Numbered from the stretch's first letter, positions 40,646 to 50,456 are shown. The stretch is 64,000 nucleotides of DNA from Bacillus sp. Cs-700 (GCF_011082085.1 NZ_CP041063.1:2232001-2296000), one strand, 5' to 3'. Notes: a model not told the origin generated them from the letters alone. Numbers and translations: made by a program.

Positions 40646-40957
40646 ATGGAGTTTTTAGCAATAGTATTTGGATTTATAGGTTTATCATTGTGCTTCAATT
40701 TATTTTTTTCTTTTCTCTATTTAATAAGTAAATCGGCCGGACATGGATTTTATCGATGGATGGTTCATGATTTAGACTATTTAATGATTCTTTCAACTCC
40801 ATTGATAGGTTTAACGCAATTTGTCGCAACTAGAATTTATGAAAAGTTTAACTGGTTTATAGCCAGGGTTTTATTAATTTTATTTTCCATTTTGTTGTTT
40901 GTCTTAGCAATCATTTTCTTTATTTTATTTGGGAAAATGGCAGGTTCCAAGGAATGA
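40646..40957 (+). CDS. Small three-helix membrane protein, array copy 2
   Basis: A 103-residue paralogue of copy 1 and closest to copy 5 (both have SLCFNLFFSFLYL, GFYRW.VHDLDYLM and PLIGLTQFVA). The ATG follows AAAAGGGTG by eight bases; a longer reading from 40616 is unlikely. Three predicted membrane helices and the conserved IYEKFNWF.AR motif are present. The function is unknown. Confidence 0.72.
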   Translation: MEFLAIVFGFIGLSLCFNLFFSFLYLISKSAGHGFYRWMVHDLDYLMILSTPLIGLTQFVATRIYEKFNWFIARVLLILFSILLFVLAIIFFILFGKMAGSKE

Positions 40958-41117
40958 AGCGTATGATGAGGAATTGATTGCAAAAGCCGAAGATAAAGCA
41001 GAACATTACATACGGAGTCATTATAACGGTGTTAAAACCGTTGAATTTAGTACCGATTATAGCAGTCCTAGGGGTAATAAGTTAGAGAACATTGCGCTAG
41101 AAAAAGGAAGTGAATGC
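40958..41117 (+). pseudogene. Fragment resembling DUF1433
   Basis: Between copies 2 and 3 a frame reads AYDEELIAKAEDKAEHYIRS, then HYNGVKTVEFSTDYSSPRGN, resembling the middle of DUF1433 proteins of bacilli. Both ends are missing. The frame runs on into copy 3. Confidence 0.4.
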
Positions 41118-41428
41118 ATGCAGTTTTTAACTATAGCTTGTGGAGTTATCGCAGTATTGTTAACGTTTAATTTGTTTTTTTAACCCTATATTTCGTTAGT
41201 AGAACAGCAGGTACTAGATTGTATCATTGGGCTACTCATGAGGACCTAGAGGTATTGATCCTCCTCTCCTTTCCGTTCTTTGGATTAACTCAATATGTAG
41301 CCAGTCGCTGTTATGATCGGTTTAATTGGTTTCAAGCTAGAGGGATGCTTCTTTCATTTTCAATTTTGCTCCTTCTCTTAGATATCGGTTTCTTTATTTC
41401 CTTTATTCATTTATCCCAATCAACCTAA
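41118..41428 (+). pseudogene. Small membrane protein, array copy 3, frameshifted in a T7 tract
   Basis: The start MQFLTIACGVIAVLLTFNLF is followed by a run of seven T (41175-41181) that ends in a stop. Adding one T restores LTLYFVSRTAGTRLYHWATHED and the rest of the family sequence to 41428. It is either a true frameshift, a phase-variable tract or a sequencing error. Confidence 0.7.
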
Positions 41429-41577
41429 AACAAAAGGCTGCAGGTGCTGTTGGTGAAACGTTTTTTATACTAATGAGAAAGCAAAAGAGACATGAAGTGA
41501 GTTAACAGATAAATTATACGGATTGGTATAACTTCACCCCAACAAATTCCTTAAATAACTAAAAGGATTCGATAAAT

Positions 41578-41880
41578 ATGATGCATGTATTAACAGTTAT
41601 ATGCGGTGCAATAGGCTTTTCATTGATTTTCAATATGTTTTTTTCATTTTTATATTTCGTTAGTAAATCTGCAGGAAAAGGATTGTACCGTTGGATTACC
41701 TACGATGATTTTGAAATATTAACGGTATTAACATTTCCGTTTTTAGGATTAACACAATACGTAGCAAGTAGATTATATGAAAGAAACAACTGGTTTAAAG
41801 CCAGAATGATCCTTTTCCTATACTCCATATTATTATTAATACTAGCAATCTTGTTTTTTATTTTGTTTGACTTGTTATAG
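41578..41880 (+). CDS. Small three-helix membrane protein, array copy 4
   Basis: A 100-residue paralogue with all family motifs: CGAIGFSLIFNMFFSFLYFV, SAGKGLYRW, PFLGLTQYVASRLYERNNWF. It is more like copies 1 and 3 than 2 and 5. Only a weak ribosome binding site (AAAAGGA) precedes the ATG. Three helices, no signal peptide cleavage site. The function is unknown. Confidence 0.72.
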   Translation: MMHVLTVICGAIGFSLIFNMFFSFLYFVSKSAGKGLYRWITYDDFEILTVLTFPFLGLTQYVASRLYERNNWFKARMILFLYSILLLILAILFFILFDLL

Positions 41881-42023
41881 TAGCCATTTAAAGCTTATAA
41901 CGGAAAGTACTTTACCTGCATGTCTTGTACTCTATCTATGGAAGAATACATATTTTCACTTGATAAATTATTTGGATGGATAAGGCGTTAATAAAATAGC
42001 ATAAAATAAAGGATGTTATACAC

Positions 42024-42335
42024 TTGGTGGAGTTTCTGGCAACAGTATGTGGATTTATCGGAATATCATTGTGCTTCAATTTATTTTTTTCTTTTCTCTA
42101 TTTAACAAGTAAATCTGCAGGGCAAGGATTTTATCGATGGGTTGTTCATGACTTAGACTACTTAATGGTTCTATCCTCGCCATTGATCGGTTTAACTCAA
42201 TTTGTGGCAAGTAGAATATATAATAAATTTAATTGGTTTGTTTCTAGACTATTGCTCATTGTTTTCTCGTTTGTATTGCTTGTTTCATCTATCATTTCCT
42301 TTATGCTATTAAGTTATTTTGTTGACTTAATGTAA
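42024..42335 (+). CDS. Small three-helix membrane protein, array copy 5
   Basis: A 103-residue paralogue, most similar to copy 2. It starts at TTG after AAAGGA or at the adjacent GTG. Its motifs are GFIGISLCFNLFFSFLYLT, SAGQGFYRWVVHDLDYLM, PLIGLTQFVASRIYNKFNWF. It is the last gene of the array, followed by a strong shared terminator. The function is unknown. Confidence 0.72.
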   Translation: MVEFLATVCGFIGISLCFNLFFSFLYLTSKSAGQGFYRWVVHDLDYLMVLSSPLIGLTQFVASRIYNKFNWFVSRLLLIVFSFVLLVSSIISFMLLSYFVDLM

Positions 42336-42380
42336 ACTAAAACTGCAAGGACTAAACCTATCCGCCTTTTCTATAAATAT

Positions 42381-42424
42381 AAAACAGGAAGCTATTCATT
42401 AATAAGAATAGCTTCCTGTTTTTC
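42381..42424. terminator. Bidirectional terminator
   Basis: AAACAGGAAGCTATTC and its complement form a 15-16 bp stem with A/T runs on both sides, between the membrane-protein array and the convergent carboxypeptidase gene. Confidence 0.8.
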
Positions 42425-42475
42425 TTATCATTTATTCATGGATTTGACGCTACAACTAGAAACTAGTCTTTAAAC

Positions 42476-43510
42476 CTAATAGTTATAAATCTGCTCCGGC
42501 AAATTATCATAAACCCCCGGATCTGCCTGATCAATGGAACGATCTGCAATCGCCTCGGCCGTTGTGCTCATCGCAAGAAAAGCCTGCTTGGTGAGGTACC
42601 CATTTGATTTCTGTCCAAGAACGTATGGCTCATAGTTTCCGTCTGCCATCCCTCTCATTTCAAATAGAATGACGGGAATGTCATATTGGAGAGCCATGGC
42701 ATTCGAAGCCACGTTCGGATTTTGGGTTGGCTCATCATACTTAAATACATGAGACCATCCCTTCGACTCTAGTCCCTGGTAGAGAACAGTCGCTAATTTT
42801 TTTGATTGTTCTTTTACTTCTTGTGTGACCTCAGAACTTTGCGGTGTTAAAAGTGATCCTGATGTTGGCTTTCCATCATATTCTTCTTGCGTGCCCTGGT
42901 GATGGAAATCGATCATATAATCAATGTCATACTTCGATATCACATTTTCGTGTAAAGCTTTTGTCTCAGGAGCTACTTTATTCACATGATCGCGATTAAG
43001 ATCGAGTCTATCGGCATTATACCTCGTTAAATTGCGCCCGCTAGCTAAATAATTCTCAAGCTCAAAATTCACATCTCCCATCGCACCATCCGCATTGTAC
43101 ATAGGGACTATTAAAATATTCACGTTCTCAAGCAGTTCTTGATTACCCTGACTATTTGAACCAAGGTGACGAATATAATCTAACGCCCCTTCTGTCGTGA
43201 GCGCTTCGTTGCCATGCTGCTGTGTGAGAAACAGAATCGTAGGATTTTCTGGATTCGTTATGTATTTGACTAGATAGATATCACGATCCTTCGTCGTCTT
43301 TCCGATAACCTCCAAATCCATGCTCTCTTGTTTTTGATTCTCTTTTACTAGAAAGCTAGACATTTCTTCATAAGTCGTCAAAATCGCTGTTTGAACCGTT
43401 TCCTTTCCATTGACATCCGGACCATTTCCTCCCGCAAATGAAGGTACGCCCGCTATGGTAGAGCTTGCAATAACGGCAGAGAGTGTTAATGTGAAAATTT
43501 TCTTCTTCAA
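42476..43510 (-). CDS. Secreted M14 zinc carboxypeptidase, paralogue of 6358-7413
   Basis: A 344-residue secreted peptidase with a signal peptide (KKKIFTLTLSAVIASSTIAG, cut near SFAGG). The M14 motifs are HGNEALT (zinc), DFHHQGTQ (third ligand) and VILFEMRGMADG (catalytic Glu). The C-terminal half (YVLGQKSNGYL) is nearly the same as in the gene at 6358. The two are duplicates now 35 kb apart. The start is a TTG nine bases after AGGAGC. Substrates are unknown, presumably peptides in the medium. Confidence 0.85.
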   Translation of the reverse strand: MKKKIFTLTLSAVIASSTIAGVPSFAGGNGPDVNGKETVQTAILTTYEEMSSFLVKENQKQESMDLEVIGKTTKDRDIYLVKYITNPENPTILFLTQQHGNEALTTEGALDYIRHLGSNSQGNQELLENVNILIVPMYNADGAMGDVNFELENYLASGRNLTRYNADRLDLNRDHVNKVAPETKALHENVISKYDIDYMIDFHHQGTQEEYDGKPTSGSLLTPQSSEVTQEVKEQSKKLATVLYQGLESKGWSHVFKYDEPTQNPNVASNAMALQYDIPVILFEMRGMADGNYEPYVLGQKSNGYLTKQAFLAMSTTAEAIADRSIDQADPGVYDNLPEQIYNY

Positions 43511-43793
43511 GCTTCTTCAGCTCCTTTATGATTTGGTAGAACATTCATAAAGTATCCGATTCTATAGATGTCAGTTATTCCCTGCAGTTTCACCTCAAAA
43601 GTGGATAAAAGGCCTATCATTTAGAAATTCCATTATAAATATACCAACTAAAGAACTAACTCATTTAATAAGAATATGGACAAAACAAGCAACGTATTGT
43701 ATATCGTTTCATTGCTTTATTTTTATAACCGGGAAGCAGCAAGGATAGAGACACTTCGTGAAAATCTAAAAGGAAAGTAAATGGGGTGGTTAT

Positions 43794-44516
43794 TTGGAAG
43801 GAGAAAACAAAAATAAACATTATGCTACTACTGCCTTAGTATTAGCGATTTGTTCATTTGTACTGGGATTAATCCCGATTATAGGTTGGCTTCTTGTGAT
43901 TACGGCAACTGTTTTCCTTGTATTGAGCTATACAAATAAGGAGAGGGGGCCAAAGAATGTTGTCTCATTGATTCTAATAAGTCTCACATGGATAACTAAA
44001 ATTCTTTTTGCAGTCCTCTTCTTTTTTGCAGTATTTACGCCTTCTAGCGATGAAGAAACCTCAACTCAAGTTGAAACCGTTGCGACAACTGAGGCTGCCG
44101 ACAGCAAAGAGCAAGAAGATGAGAAGGATAAGGTTTACAAGGTAGGTGATGTTGTTCAAATAAATGATAAGGAGTTAACTGTTTTAAAGGTTGAGAAATC
44201 AAAGGGTAATGAATACTCCAGCCTTAAATCTGGGGATGAATATGTCATTATCTCTGTCAAAATAACGAATAATTCAAAAGAAAAAATATCCTATAACCCT
44301 TATGATTTTGAGATGAGTAACTCGAAAGGGCAGATACTGCAACACTCCTATTCAGGTATTCATGAAGATACTGCGTTGCATTATGGTGAGCTGGCGCCAG
44401 GCGGAACCGTAGAAGGGACAGTTCTATTCGAACAGCCGATAGATGATAAAAAGTTACAGTTGCAGTATACCGTTAACTTTTGGAGAGATCGAATGATTCG
44501 TGTTGACTTACAGTAA
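43794..44516 (+). CDS. DUF4190/DUF4352 membrane-anchored protein
   Basis: A 240-residue protein with two N-terminal membrane helices (about 11-65, the DUF4190 pattern ALVLAICSFVLGLIPIIGW). A third hydrophobic segment near 65-85 leads to an acidic linker. An extracellular DUF4352 (telokin-like, immunoglobulin-like) domain fills about 112-238. DUF4352 domains may bind partner proteins or toxins; no enzyme activity is expected. It starts at TTG after GGGGTGGTTAT and ends at a shared terminator. It is alone in its transcription unit. Confidence 0.75.
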   Translation: MEGENKNKHYATTALVLAICSFVLGLIPIIGWLLVITATVFLVLSYTNKERGPKNVVSLILISLTWITKILFAVLFFFAVFTPSSDEETSTQVETVATTEAADSKEQEDEKDKVYKVGDVVQINDKELTVLKVEKSKGNEYSSLKSGDEYVIISVKITNNSKEKISYNPYDFEMSNSKGQILQHSYSGIHEDTALHYGELAPGGTVEGTVLFEQPIDDKKLQLQYTVNFWRDRMIRVDLQ

Positions 44517-44560
44517 TTGAGATTTAATCATTGTAAGATCGTTGTGACTAAGAGCAAAAC

Positions 44561-44606
44561 AAAAAAACAGGGGCTACTCATAACTAAGAGTAGCTCCCTG
44601 TTTTTT
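44561..44606. terminator. Bidirectional terminator
   Basis: AAAAAACAGGGGCTACTC pairs with GAGTAGCTCCCTGTTTTTT (one mismatch) between the convergent DUF4352 gene and galU. Confidence 0.8.
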
Positions 44607-44756
44607 GATGTGTTTTAAAACAAGTGATTTTCTTCTTCAGACCGACAAATCCATTTTCATCAGGAGAATCCACCTTTGGAATACACCTGCTCTTTTACAC
44701 AACTCAACATTTCTAACTTATAAACCTAAAATCATTCCGTGATAATTAAAACGTTA

Positions 44757-45644
44757 TTAACGATAGGATAGCTCTTTCTCCACAACACTCTTCAAATAAG
44801 CCATCACTTCACCCTGAAGATCTTCTCTACCCAAAGCGAAATCAACCGTCGCCTTAATAAACCCAAATTTATCTCCAACATCATATCGGTCACCTTTAAA
44901 TTCATGTGCAATAACAGCTTGCGATTCATTCAATACCTTAATCGCATCCGTCAATTGCACCTCGCCACCAGCACCCGTTGGTAACGTTTCAAGAATTTCA
45001 AAGATTTCAGGAGTTAGCACGTAGCGACCAAGAATCGCATAGTTAGACGGCGCTTCTTCCATTGAAGGCTTTTCAACAAACGTTTCAACAGGAATTACGC
45101 CTTCTTCTAACATCCCTTCTTTTGGCGCGATGATCCCATATTTTGAAACATGCTCGTTAGCAACATGTTGAACGCCAACAACCGAACTGTTGTAGTGATT
45201 GTAAACATCCATCAACTGACCGATACATGGTACTTCAGAGCGAACGATATCGTCTCCTAATAGTACCGCAAAAGGCTCATCACCGATAAAACTTTGCGCA
45301 CAACCAATCGCGTGACCAAGTCCTTTTGGCTCTTTTTGACGGATGTAATGAATGTTTGCTAGATTCGAGATCTTTTGGACTTCTTCTAACATCTCGTGTT
45401 TTTGCTTCTTCGTAAGCGTTTCTTCTAGTTCATATGATTTATCAAAATGATCTTCAATAGCGCGCTTTCCTCGTCCGCTTACGATAATAATGTCTTCAAT
45501 CCCTGCACGTACTGCCTCTTCCACAATGTATTGAATGGTTGGCTTGTCCACGATTGGTAGCATTTCTTTCGGTTGAGCTTTCGTTGCTGGTAGGAATCTT
45601 GTTCCGAGGCCTGCAGCTGGGATAATCGCTTTTCTTACTTTCAT
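44757..45644 (-). CDS. galU: UTP-glucose-1-phosphate uridylyltransferase
   Basis: The 295-residue enzyme makes UDP-glucose from UTP and glucose-1-phosphate. The signature [19 protein letters not shown] with the activating Lys is present, as are LGDDIV (metal-binding Asp), EKP and [15 protein letters not shown]-glucose feeds teichoic acid glucosylation, glycolipid anchors and exopolysaccharide. It is the last gene of the minus-strand polymer cluster, separated by about 150 bases from the modular protein upstream. A second, highly similar galU lies at the right edge of the window. Confidence 0.93.
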   Translation of the reverse strand: MKVRKAIIPAAGLGTRFLPATKAQPKEMLPIVDKPTIQYIVEEAVRAGIEDIIIVSGRGKRAIEDHFDKSYELEETLTKKQKHEMLEEVQKISNLANIHYIRQKEPKGLGHAIGCAQSFIGDEPFAVLLGDDIVRSEVPCIGQLMDVYNHYNSSVVGVQHVANEHVSKYGIIAPKEGMLEEGVIPVETFVEKPSMEEAPSNYAILGRYVLTPEIFEILETLPTGAGGEVQLTDAIKVLNESQAVIAHEFKGDRYDVGDKFGFIKATVDFALGREDLQGEVMAYLKSVVEKELSYR

Positions 45645-45798
45645 AAATAAGCTTCCTTTCTTGAGTCAAACTTTACTATGCATACCACTCTTTTTAGAAA
45701 TGCCTAACCGCTAATGACTACACATTCTAATTCCAACTAGCAAAAAGTCATAGTTATTCGTTCTGTATAAATATAAAGAAGAGTACTTCAAGCTTAAG

Positions 45799-47880
45799 TT
45801 ACCTGTTCAATTGCATATCAGTTCTAACTAACTCATCGAGCCTTTTCAGATATTCTTTGTAATAACCAGATTCGTAATGGGAAGGGTTATTTCCATAAGG
45901 ATGAGCGTAATGACCGATAAATCCATCATTTGTTAAATCGATCACCTTGATATTAGGGAGACGATTGATAAAGTAGTTGTTTAGCTTATCCCAAAAAACG
46001 TTATTTCTTCGGATCAATTTTTGCCGACTGTCTGAATAAGACTTAACATTTCCCTGTTCATCATAATACCTTGTCGTAAATTGCCCTTTGCTAAGAATGA
46101 TTCTTTCTTCAGGAATAATCCTTAAGAGCTCGTCTATAAACCGGTCAACAGCAGATTTCCACAGCTGAAAATAATCATGGTTGTTTTGGTGATCGATTAC
46201 CTTACTCTTACGTTGCAATTCTGAATACAGATTGGTTTTCCTTAATAACAAACTAGCACTAACATAAGACTCATCACTTATGCGAAAAACATCTCTGGCT
46301 GCATCCGCTAGGAAGTCCAAGATTAGATATTCTGGTTTTGATTGAGATAAGTCCCTGATGAACGTTTTATTAAAATCTCTCATGATCGGCAATTGTTCGC
46401 TCTTGTTCAGATGTTTCAGGTCATCAAGTTCAAGAGACACAGGATTTGACATTAAACTAATCATGGAAGATTGAATGTGCGTAAATGTACATTGATAGAA
46501 TCTTTTGTACTCCGGATTGAAATATGGCTTTGATTCAAAGGCATTTCGACTAAAGCATGACCCAAGAACGGCAAGTTGTATGACATCATCTGAAAAGGTT
46601 GTTTTATCTTTTTTGACAACTATTGAAAGTTGATTTTTGTGGTTACGAGAGAAACTTATGATCAATGGTTGTGTCTTTGGCATTATACGAACAGTAGAAT
46701 CCAATGGTAGAGAAGGTGTGCCAGAAACGAGTACATCTACTTTCTCATTTTGACCCATCTTTATTTCTAAAAACAGATCCCAACTCTGAAGTTCTTGTTG
46801 AATAGTCGAATCAATTATTTTAGAAAGATCAACTACTCCTTCAAATTCTTCTGGCGTTAGTCTAAGGCTACTTTTCTCACCTTCAAAATACGAGAATTCA
46901 TTTCCATAAGTAAACCGTTTTTTAACGACAAGTGATATGCTTTCATTCCCCAAATTGGAAAGATCCAACTCCGGCGAATAAAGATTACCTTTAAGGTTTA
47001 AAACTTGATCACTTAAAGAAAGTTCAACGACTTCGGCAACAATGTCCTTTTTCCGAATTAAAAGAGAGAAGGTTTTTCCCCCCGTCATATAAGGTTTCAT
47101 TTTTAAGGCCTGATTCGAATTCAACGTCTCGTAATGATACTTAGCTGCAGCGGTATTCATAGTTGAGTAAACTGGGACTTCCGCTGACTTTTGTCCGGTT
47201 ACAGACAACCTTATAAAGACATCCCACGCCTGTTCATCATTTTTTAGGTCACCGTTAAACATATGGTTCACCTGAATTGTTTCACTACACCGTAAACCTT
47301 GATTTTTAAGGTGAAACACTTTCTCTTCATCATACTGAAAAAGGTTCATTTGTTCCCTTTTCTTAAAAACTAATTGACATGTTAGCTTTTCAAAGAAATG
47401 ATCACTTACATCATTTGATTGAAGTAAGATTTCAGGAGTCAATTCTCCATTTGTATAGTCAGCAGATTCCAAGTTTGCTTGAAGGTTGACCATCGTAATA
47501 AGGAAGCCCAAACCACCGTCACCCGCTCTATATGGTTTCGCTTTAAAAAGAGGATTAACTGTGAATGGGTGATAAACCAATTTCAATTGTTGGTCGATTT
47601 TCAATCGATAAGAATGACCACCATTATTGATATAAAAATACCAAACTTGTCCTTCTTCCAACAGTTTCATATTTAATAATTTATCAATCTCAATTTCAAA
47701 GATGAATTTCTCTTTATTAACTTTTAAAGAAAAATGTCTTTCATCTAAATAGTCAATTGTATGTTCGATCACTCTTCGCTTAACACAAATGGTAGCATCT
47801 TCACTCAAATACTGATCGGACTGGCCCCATAAGGAAATGATTCCATTGCGATAGTCAACTTTAGAGACCTTTACTTCCAA
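45799..47880 (-). CDS. Modular cell-envelope protein with C-terminal DUF6270-like (SGNH-type) domain
   Basis: The 693-residue protein has three N-terminal beta-rich modules (about 1-125, 126-265, 266-410). Each carries a WD-hydrophobic-F motif (QAWDVFIRL, QSWDLFLEI) and a K-[PA]-Y segment (KAKPYRAG, KMKPYMTG). The C-terminal domain (about 430-690) starts LAVLGSCFSRNAFES and has HYAHPYGNNPSHYESGYY, the pattern of DUF6270/SGNH-like proteins, which may add or remove acyl groups on polysaccharide. It starts at TTG after AAAGGG. The same modules occur in the next upstream protein and in the TagF-like polymerase, so all three probably act on the same polymer (inference). Confidence 0.65.
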   Translation of the reverse strand: MEVKVSKVDYRNGIISLWGQSDQYLSEDATICVKRRVIEHTIDYLDERHFSLKVNKEKFIFEIEIDKLLNMKLLEEGQVWYFYINNGGHSYRLKIDQQLKLVYHPFTVNPLFKAKPYRAGDGGLGFLITMVNLQANLESADYTNGELTPEILLQSNDVSDHFFEKLTCQLVFKKREQMNLFQYDEEKVFHLKNQGLRCSETIQVNHMFNGDLKNDEQAWDVFIRLSVTGQKSAEVPVYSTMNTAAAKYHYETLNSNQALKMKPYMTGGKTFSLLIRKKDIVAEVVELSLSDQVLNLKGNLYSPELDLSNLGNESISLVVKKRFTYGNEFSYFEGEKSSLRLTPEEFEGVVDLSKIIDSTIQQELQSWDLFLEIKMGQNEKVDVLVSGTPSLPLDSTVRIMPKTQPLIISFSRNHKNQLSIVVKKDKTTFSDDVIQLAVLGSCFSRNAFESKPYFNPEYKRFYQCTFTHIQSSMISLMSNPVSLELDDLKHLNKSEQLPIMRDFNKTFIRDLSQSKPEYLILDFLADAARDVFRISDESYVSASLLLRKTNLYSELQRKSKVIDHQNNHDYFQLWKSAVDRFIDELLRIIPEERIILSKGQFTTRYYDEQGNVKSYSDSRQKLIRRNNVFWDKLNNYFINRLPNIKVIDLTNDGFIGHYAHPYGNNPSHYESGYYKEYLKRLDELVRTDMQLNR

Positions 47881-47920
47881 TTCTAAAACCCTTTCTCTGT
47901 TAAACTTAAAGAACTCTTTT

Positions 47921-49237
47921 TCAAGATCCCAAAACGGCCACTTTTAGTTGATTCTCACTTGAGACATTGTCTAAGAAATAAAGAGACAAGTTTTGCTTTC
48001 CATTCACAAATGGTTTACATTTCACCCTCGGGTTAGCAAACATTTCTTCATATCCAATTTTAAGTTGATTTACTTTTTCAGCATTTATCGGTAGATCTAT
48101 TGTGTTTCCAGATATAGTGGCGACACGTAGAAAGAGATCCCATACATCCTTGTTATGAATAACCTCTTCTTCTAAAAGTTCAGAAACATCCGCTACCAAA
48201 TCAAAATTTTGATTGGTAATAAGTAACTCCACCCCTTTTTCGAGGTTGTAAGTTAATTCTTGACCAACAGTTTGACGTTTTTTTAATACGAAAGAAGAGT
48301 TAAATTCATCCAGCTTATCGAGATCGTAATTCGTTGCTTCAATATGTCCAGTTACCAATAGTCGATTTGCCTCAAAATAAATTTGCTCAATAGAAGGAGA
48401 AATATCAGCGTATTTTATAATGAAAGCAAGTGTATCGTGTCCAGTTTTATATGGTTTGACTCGATAAAGATCATTTTTTTCAAACTGGTAGTAATTGAAA
48501 TGAATGTTTTCCTTTTTATTTACTGTAAGGTCGAGTACCAAACCATTTGTATCTTTTAACTCTATAAATAAATCCCAGATAAGATTTTTGTTGAACGGAT
48601 AGCCATCATAAAGATCATCTAACGAAAAGTGAAAAAGAAACCTTCCTTCAGAAATTGGTTCTATTGTTTTGGATTCATAATACTCAAAGAGATGTTCTTG
48701 CTCTCTTTTTTTTGCTTTTAAGGTGACGATCTTATCCTTTAAAGCGTTATCTGTCATAGCTCCATTCACGTCAACTTCAATCGAACAGCGCCCATCTTTA
48801 AACGTAACGTCAGCGACTTCTGTAGTGAGATCATTTTGTAACACAAGCATAGAAAGGCCATTTCGCCCATTCACATAAGGCTTAACTTTAAATAGGTGAT
48901 GTGAAAAAGGACGGTAGTCCACTTCTTTCAAGTCAGGAGCTGAGGTTGTCATTTTAGCCTCAATGTATTCTCCACCTTGATGAATAAAGAAGTCCCAAAT
49001 AACACCATCATGCATTTTTTTTTGAACAAATATGTCGTTAATGCTTTCTTCTATTGAGAACGTAGTCCCATTCATAACCGTGGTGAACCTATATTCTTCA
49101 GGATATTCTAGCCCCTGTTCAACTTCACGTCTTCTTAGACAGAGAGAAACATTATGATCTTGAATGTCTTGATCAACTTCTCCCGTTACCCTTAACACGT
49201 CATCAAAATATTCTACTCCCGTTATTAAAGCGTTCAA
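47921..49237 (-). CDS. Modular protein, same beta modules, lacking the C-terminal domain
   Basis: This 438-residue protein has three modules like those of its neighbour: WDFFIHQGG/FKVKPYVNG, WDLFIELKD/YRVKPYKTG, WDLFLRVAT/VKCKPFVNG. It ends KVAVLGS, exactly where the neighbour's DUF6270-like domain begins (LAVLGSCFS). A TGA takes the place of the Cys codon and no homology continues afterwards. It therefore looks like a version truncated by recombination, perhaps a free-standing binding protein. The start is a TTG after AGAGGTGACAAA. It sits between the GT4 gene and the longer paralogue on the same strand. Confidence 0.65.
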   Translation of the reverse strand: MNALITGVEYFDDVLRVTGEVDQDIQDHNVSLCLRRREVEQGLEYPEEYRFTTVMNGTTFSIEESINDIFVQKKMHDGVIWDFFIHQGGEYIEAKMTTSAPDLKEVDYRPFSHHLFKVKPYVNGRNGLSMLVLQNDLTTEVADVTFKDGRCSIEVDVNGAMTDNALKDKIVTLKAKKREQEHLFEYYESKTIEPISEGRFLFHFSLDDLYDGYPFNKNLIWDLFIELKDTNGLVLDLTVNKKENIHFNYYQFEKNDLYRVKPYKTGHDTLAFIIKYADISPSIEQIYFEANRLLVTGHIEATNYDLDKLDEFNSSFVLKKRQTVGQELTYNLEKGVELLITNQNFDLVADVSELLEEEVIHNKDVWDLFLRVATISGNTIDLPINAEKVNQLKIGYEEMFANPRVKCKPFVNGKQNLSLYFLDNVSSENQLKVAVLGS

Positions 49238-49268
49238 TTTGTCACCTCTTTATTTAAATCATTTTCGT

Positions 49269-50432
49269 TTATTCAACGATCAGCTCATTAATTGTTTCTT
49301 TCCACTTCGTTCCGATTTCATCAATTTCATATCGTTTTACATTCTCCATGCCATTTTCACTAAACTTTTCACGTAAATTTTTGTCTTCTATTAAACGAAT
49401 CAGGGAATCGGCAAATGCTTCAATATTTCCGTCTTCAACGAGAATCCCATCTTCATTATGCTTAATGATTTCACCTGGCCCCTTAGGGCAGTCAAAGCTA
49501 ACCACCGGTACACCGCACTGCATTGCCTCAACAATAACCATTCCAAAACCTTCAAAACGAGAACTTAATGCATAGATGGAAGATTTCATTAGTTCCACAT
49601 CGATGTTGGGAGTGGATCCCATTAGGACTACGTGATTATACAATTCCTTTTCTTCAATAAGGTCTAGAAGATTTTGACGTTCTCTTCCTCCGCCAAAAAT
49701 TTTCAATTTCCAATCTGGATGCTTCTCGTTAACAATCTTAAAAGCTTCAATAAGTAAATCGAAGCCCTTCTGAGGTACTAATCTTCCTGCAGCAATGATC
49801 GTTTTAGATTCTAAAGGTGAGACACCACCTTGAAGCTTAGGAATCGAATTAGTCAGTTTTTTCACCTTCACACTACCAGCAGATAGCAACTCTTTGTAGT
49901 CGGTTGTATCATCATCCGTTAAAGTTGCAAGATAATCTAAGCTTGCATAATGCTTTACGATGGAACGCTTTAAGCGCTCTGGATAAATTGCGTAATTGAG
50001 ATGCTCCTGTCCAATGACTTTCACATCTTTCTTCACATATTTACTAGCAAAAATGTTGAAACTTGGTCTTGTACTTACAAGAATTCCAGAATCAATGGAT
50101 TTCATATAGTTATACATTTTAATATCCGATAAAGCTGAAAAGAAATGGTGTCCTTCATCATCGGGATGAATTAACCTACTTTTCATTTTCAATAATTTAC
50201 TTGCTACCTTACTCTTTAGATCTAATTGACTTTTGCTACGATTCACAACATCGTGTAGAACGGTTACTTTGATTCTAGGATCAATTTCAAAGAAAGGGTT
50301 ATTTCTGTGTCTAAATACACTAATTACTTCAATATCATAGCCGTTCTGCGCAAGATAATTGGTAACGTTAAGGACAGTTCGAACCGTACCTCCCATTCCA
50401 TATATATCAAATACAAGAAATCTAATCTTCAC
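49269..50432 (-). CDS. Family 4 glycosyltransferase
   Basis: A 387-residue GT-B fold enzyme. The N-terminal acceptor domain starts IRFLVFDIYGMGGTVRTVLN. The C-terminal donor domain has GRLVPQKGFDLLIEAF, GSTPNID and the EGFGMVIVEAMQCGVPVV E-x7-E motif. It transfers a sugar from a nucleotide donor to a wall polymer or its anchor in the cytoplasm; donor and acceptor cannot be read from sequence. The start is a GTG. It lies 24 bases after the TagF-like gene and probably decorates the polymer made by it (inference). Confidence 0.85.
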   Translation of the reverse strand: MKIRFLVFDIYGMGGTVRTVLNVTNYLAQNGYDIEVISVFRHRNNPFFEIDPRIKVTVLHDVVNRSKSQLDLKSKVASKLLKMKSRLIHPDDEGHHFFSALSDIKMYNYMKSIDSGILVSTRPSFNIFASKYVKKDVKVIGQEHLNYAIYPERLKRSIVKHYASLDYLATLTDDDTTDYKELLSAGSVKVKKLTNSIPKLQGGVSPLESKTIIAAGRLVPQKGFDLLIEAFKIVNEKHPDWKLKIFGGGRERQNLLDLIEEKELYNHVVLMGSTPNIDVELMKSSIYALSSRFEGFGMVIVEAMQCGVPVVSFDCPKGPGEIIKHNEDGILVEDGNIEAFADSLIRLIEDKNLREKFSENGMENVKRYEIDEIGTKWKETINELIVE

Positions 50433-50456
50433 AAATCATTCTCCAATCTCTTCATT

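Noticed and set aside
40929-41183. A single 84-residue protein joining the DUF1433-like fragment to array copy 3
   Set aside because: It starts inside copy 2 in another frame, has no ribosome binding site, and mixes two unrelated families.
47921-47945. TGA in place of the Cys codon as selenocysteine or recoding
   Set aside because: No homology to the DUF6270-like domain follows the TGA and another stop comes soon after; no SECIS-like structure was seen.
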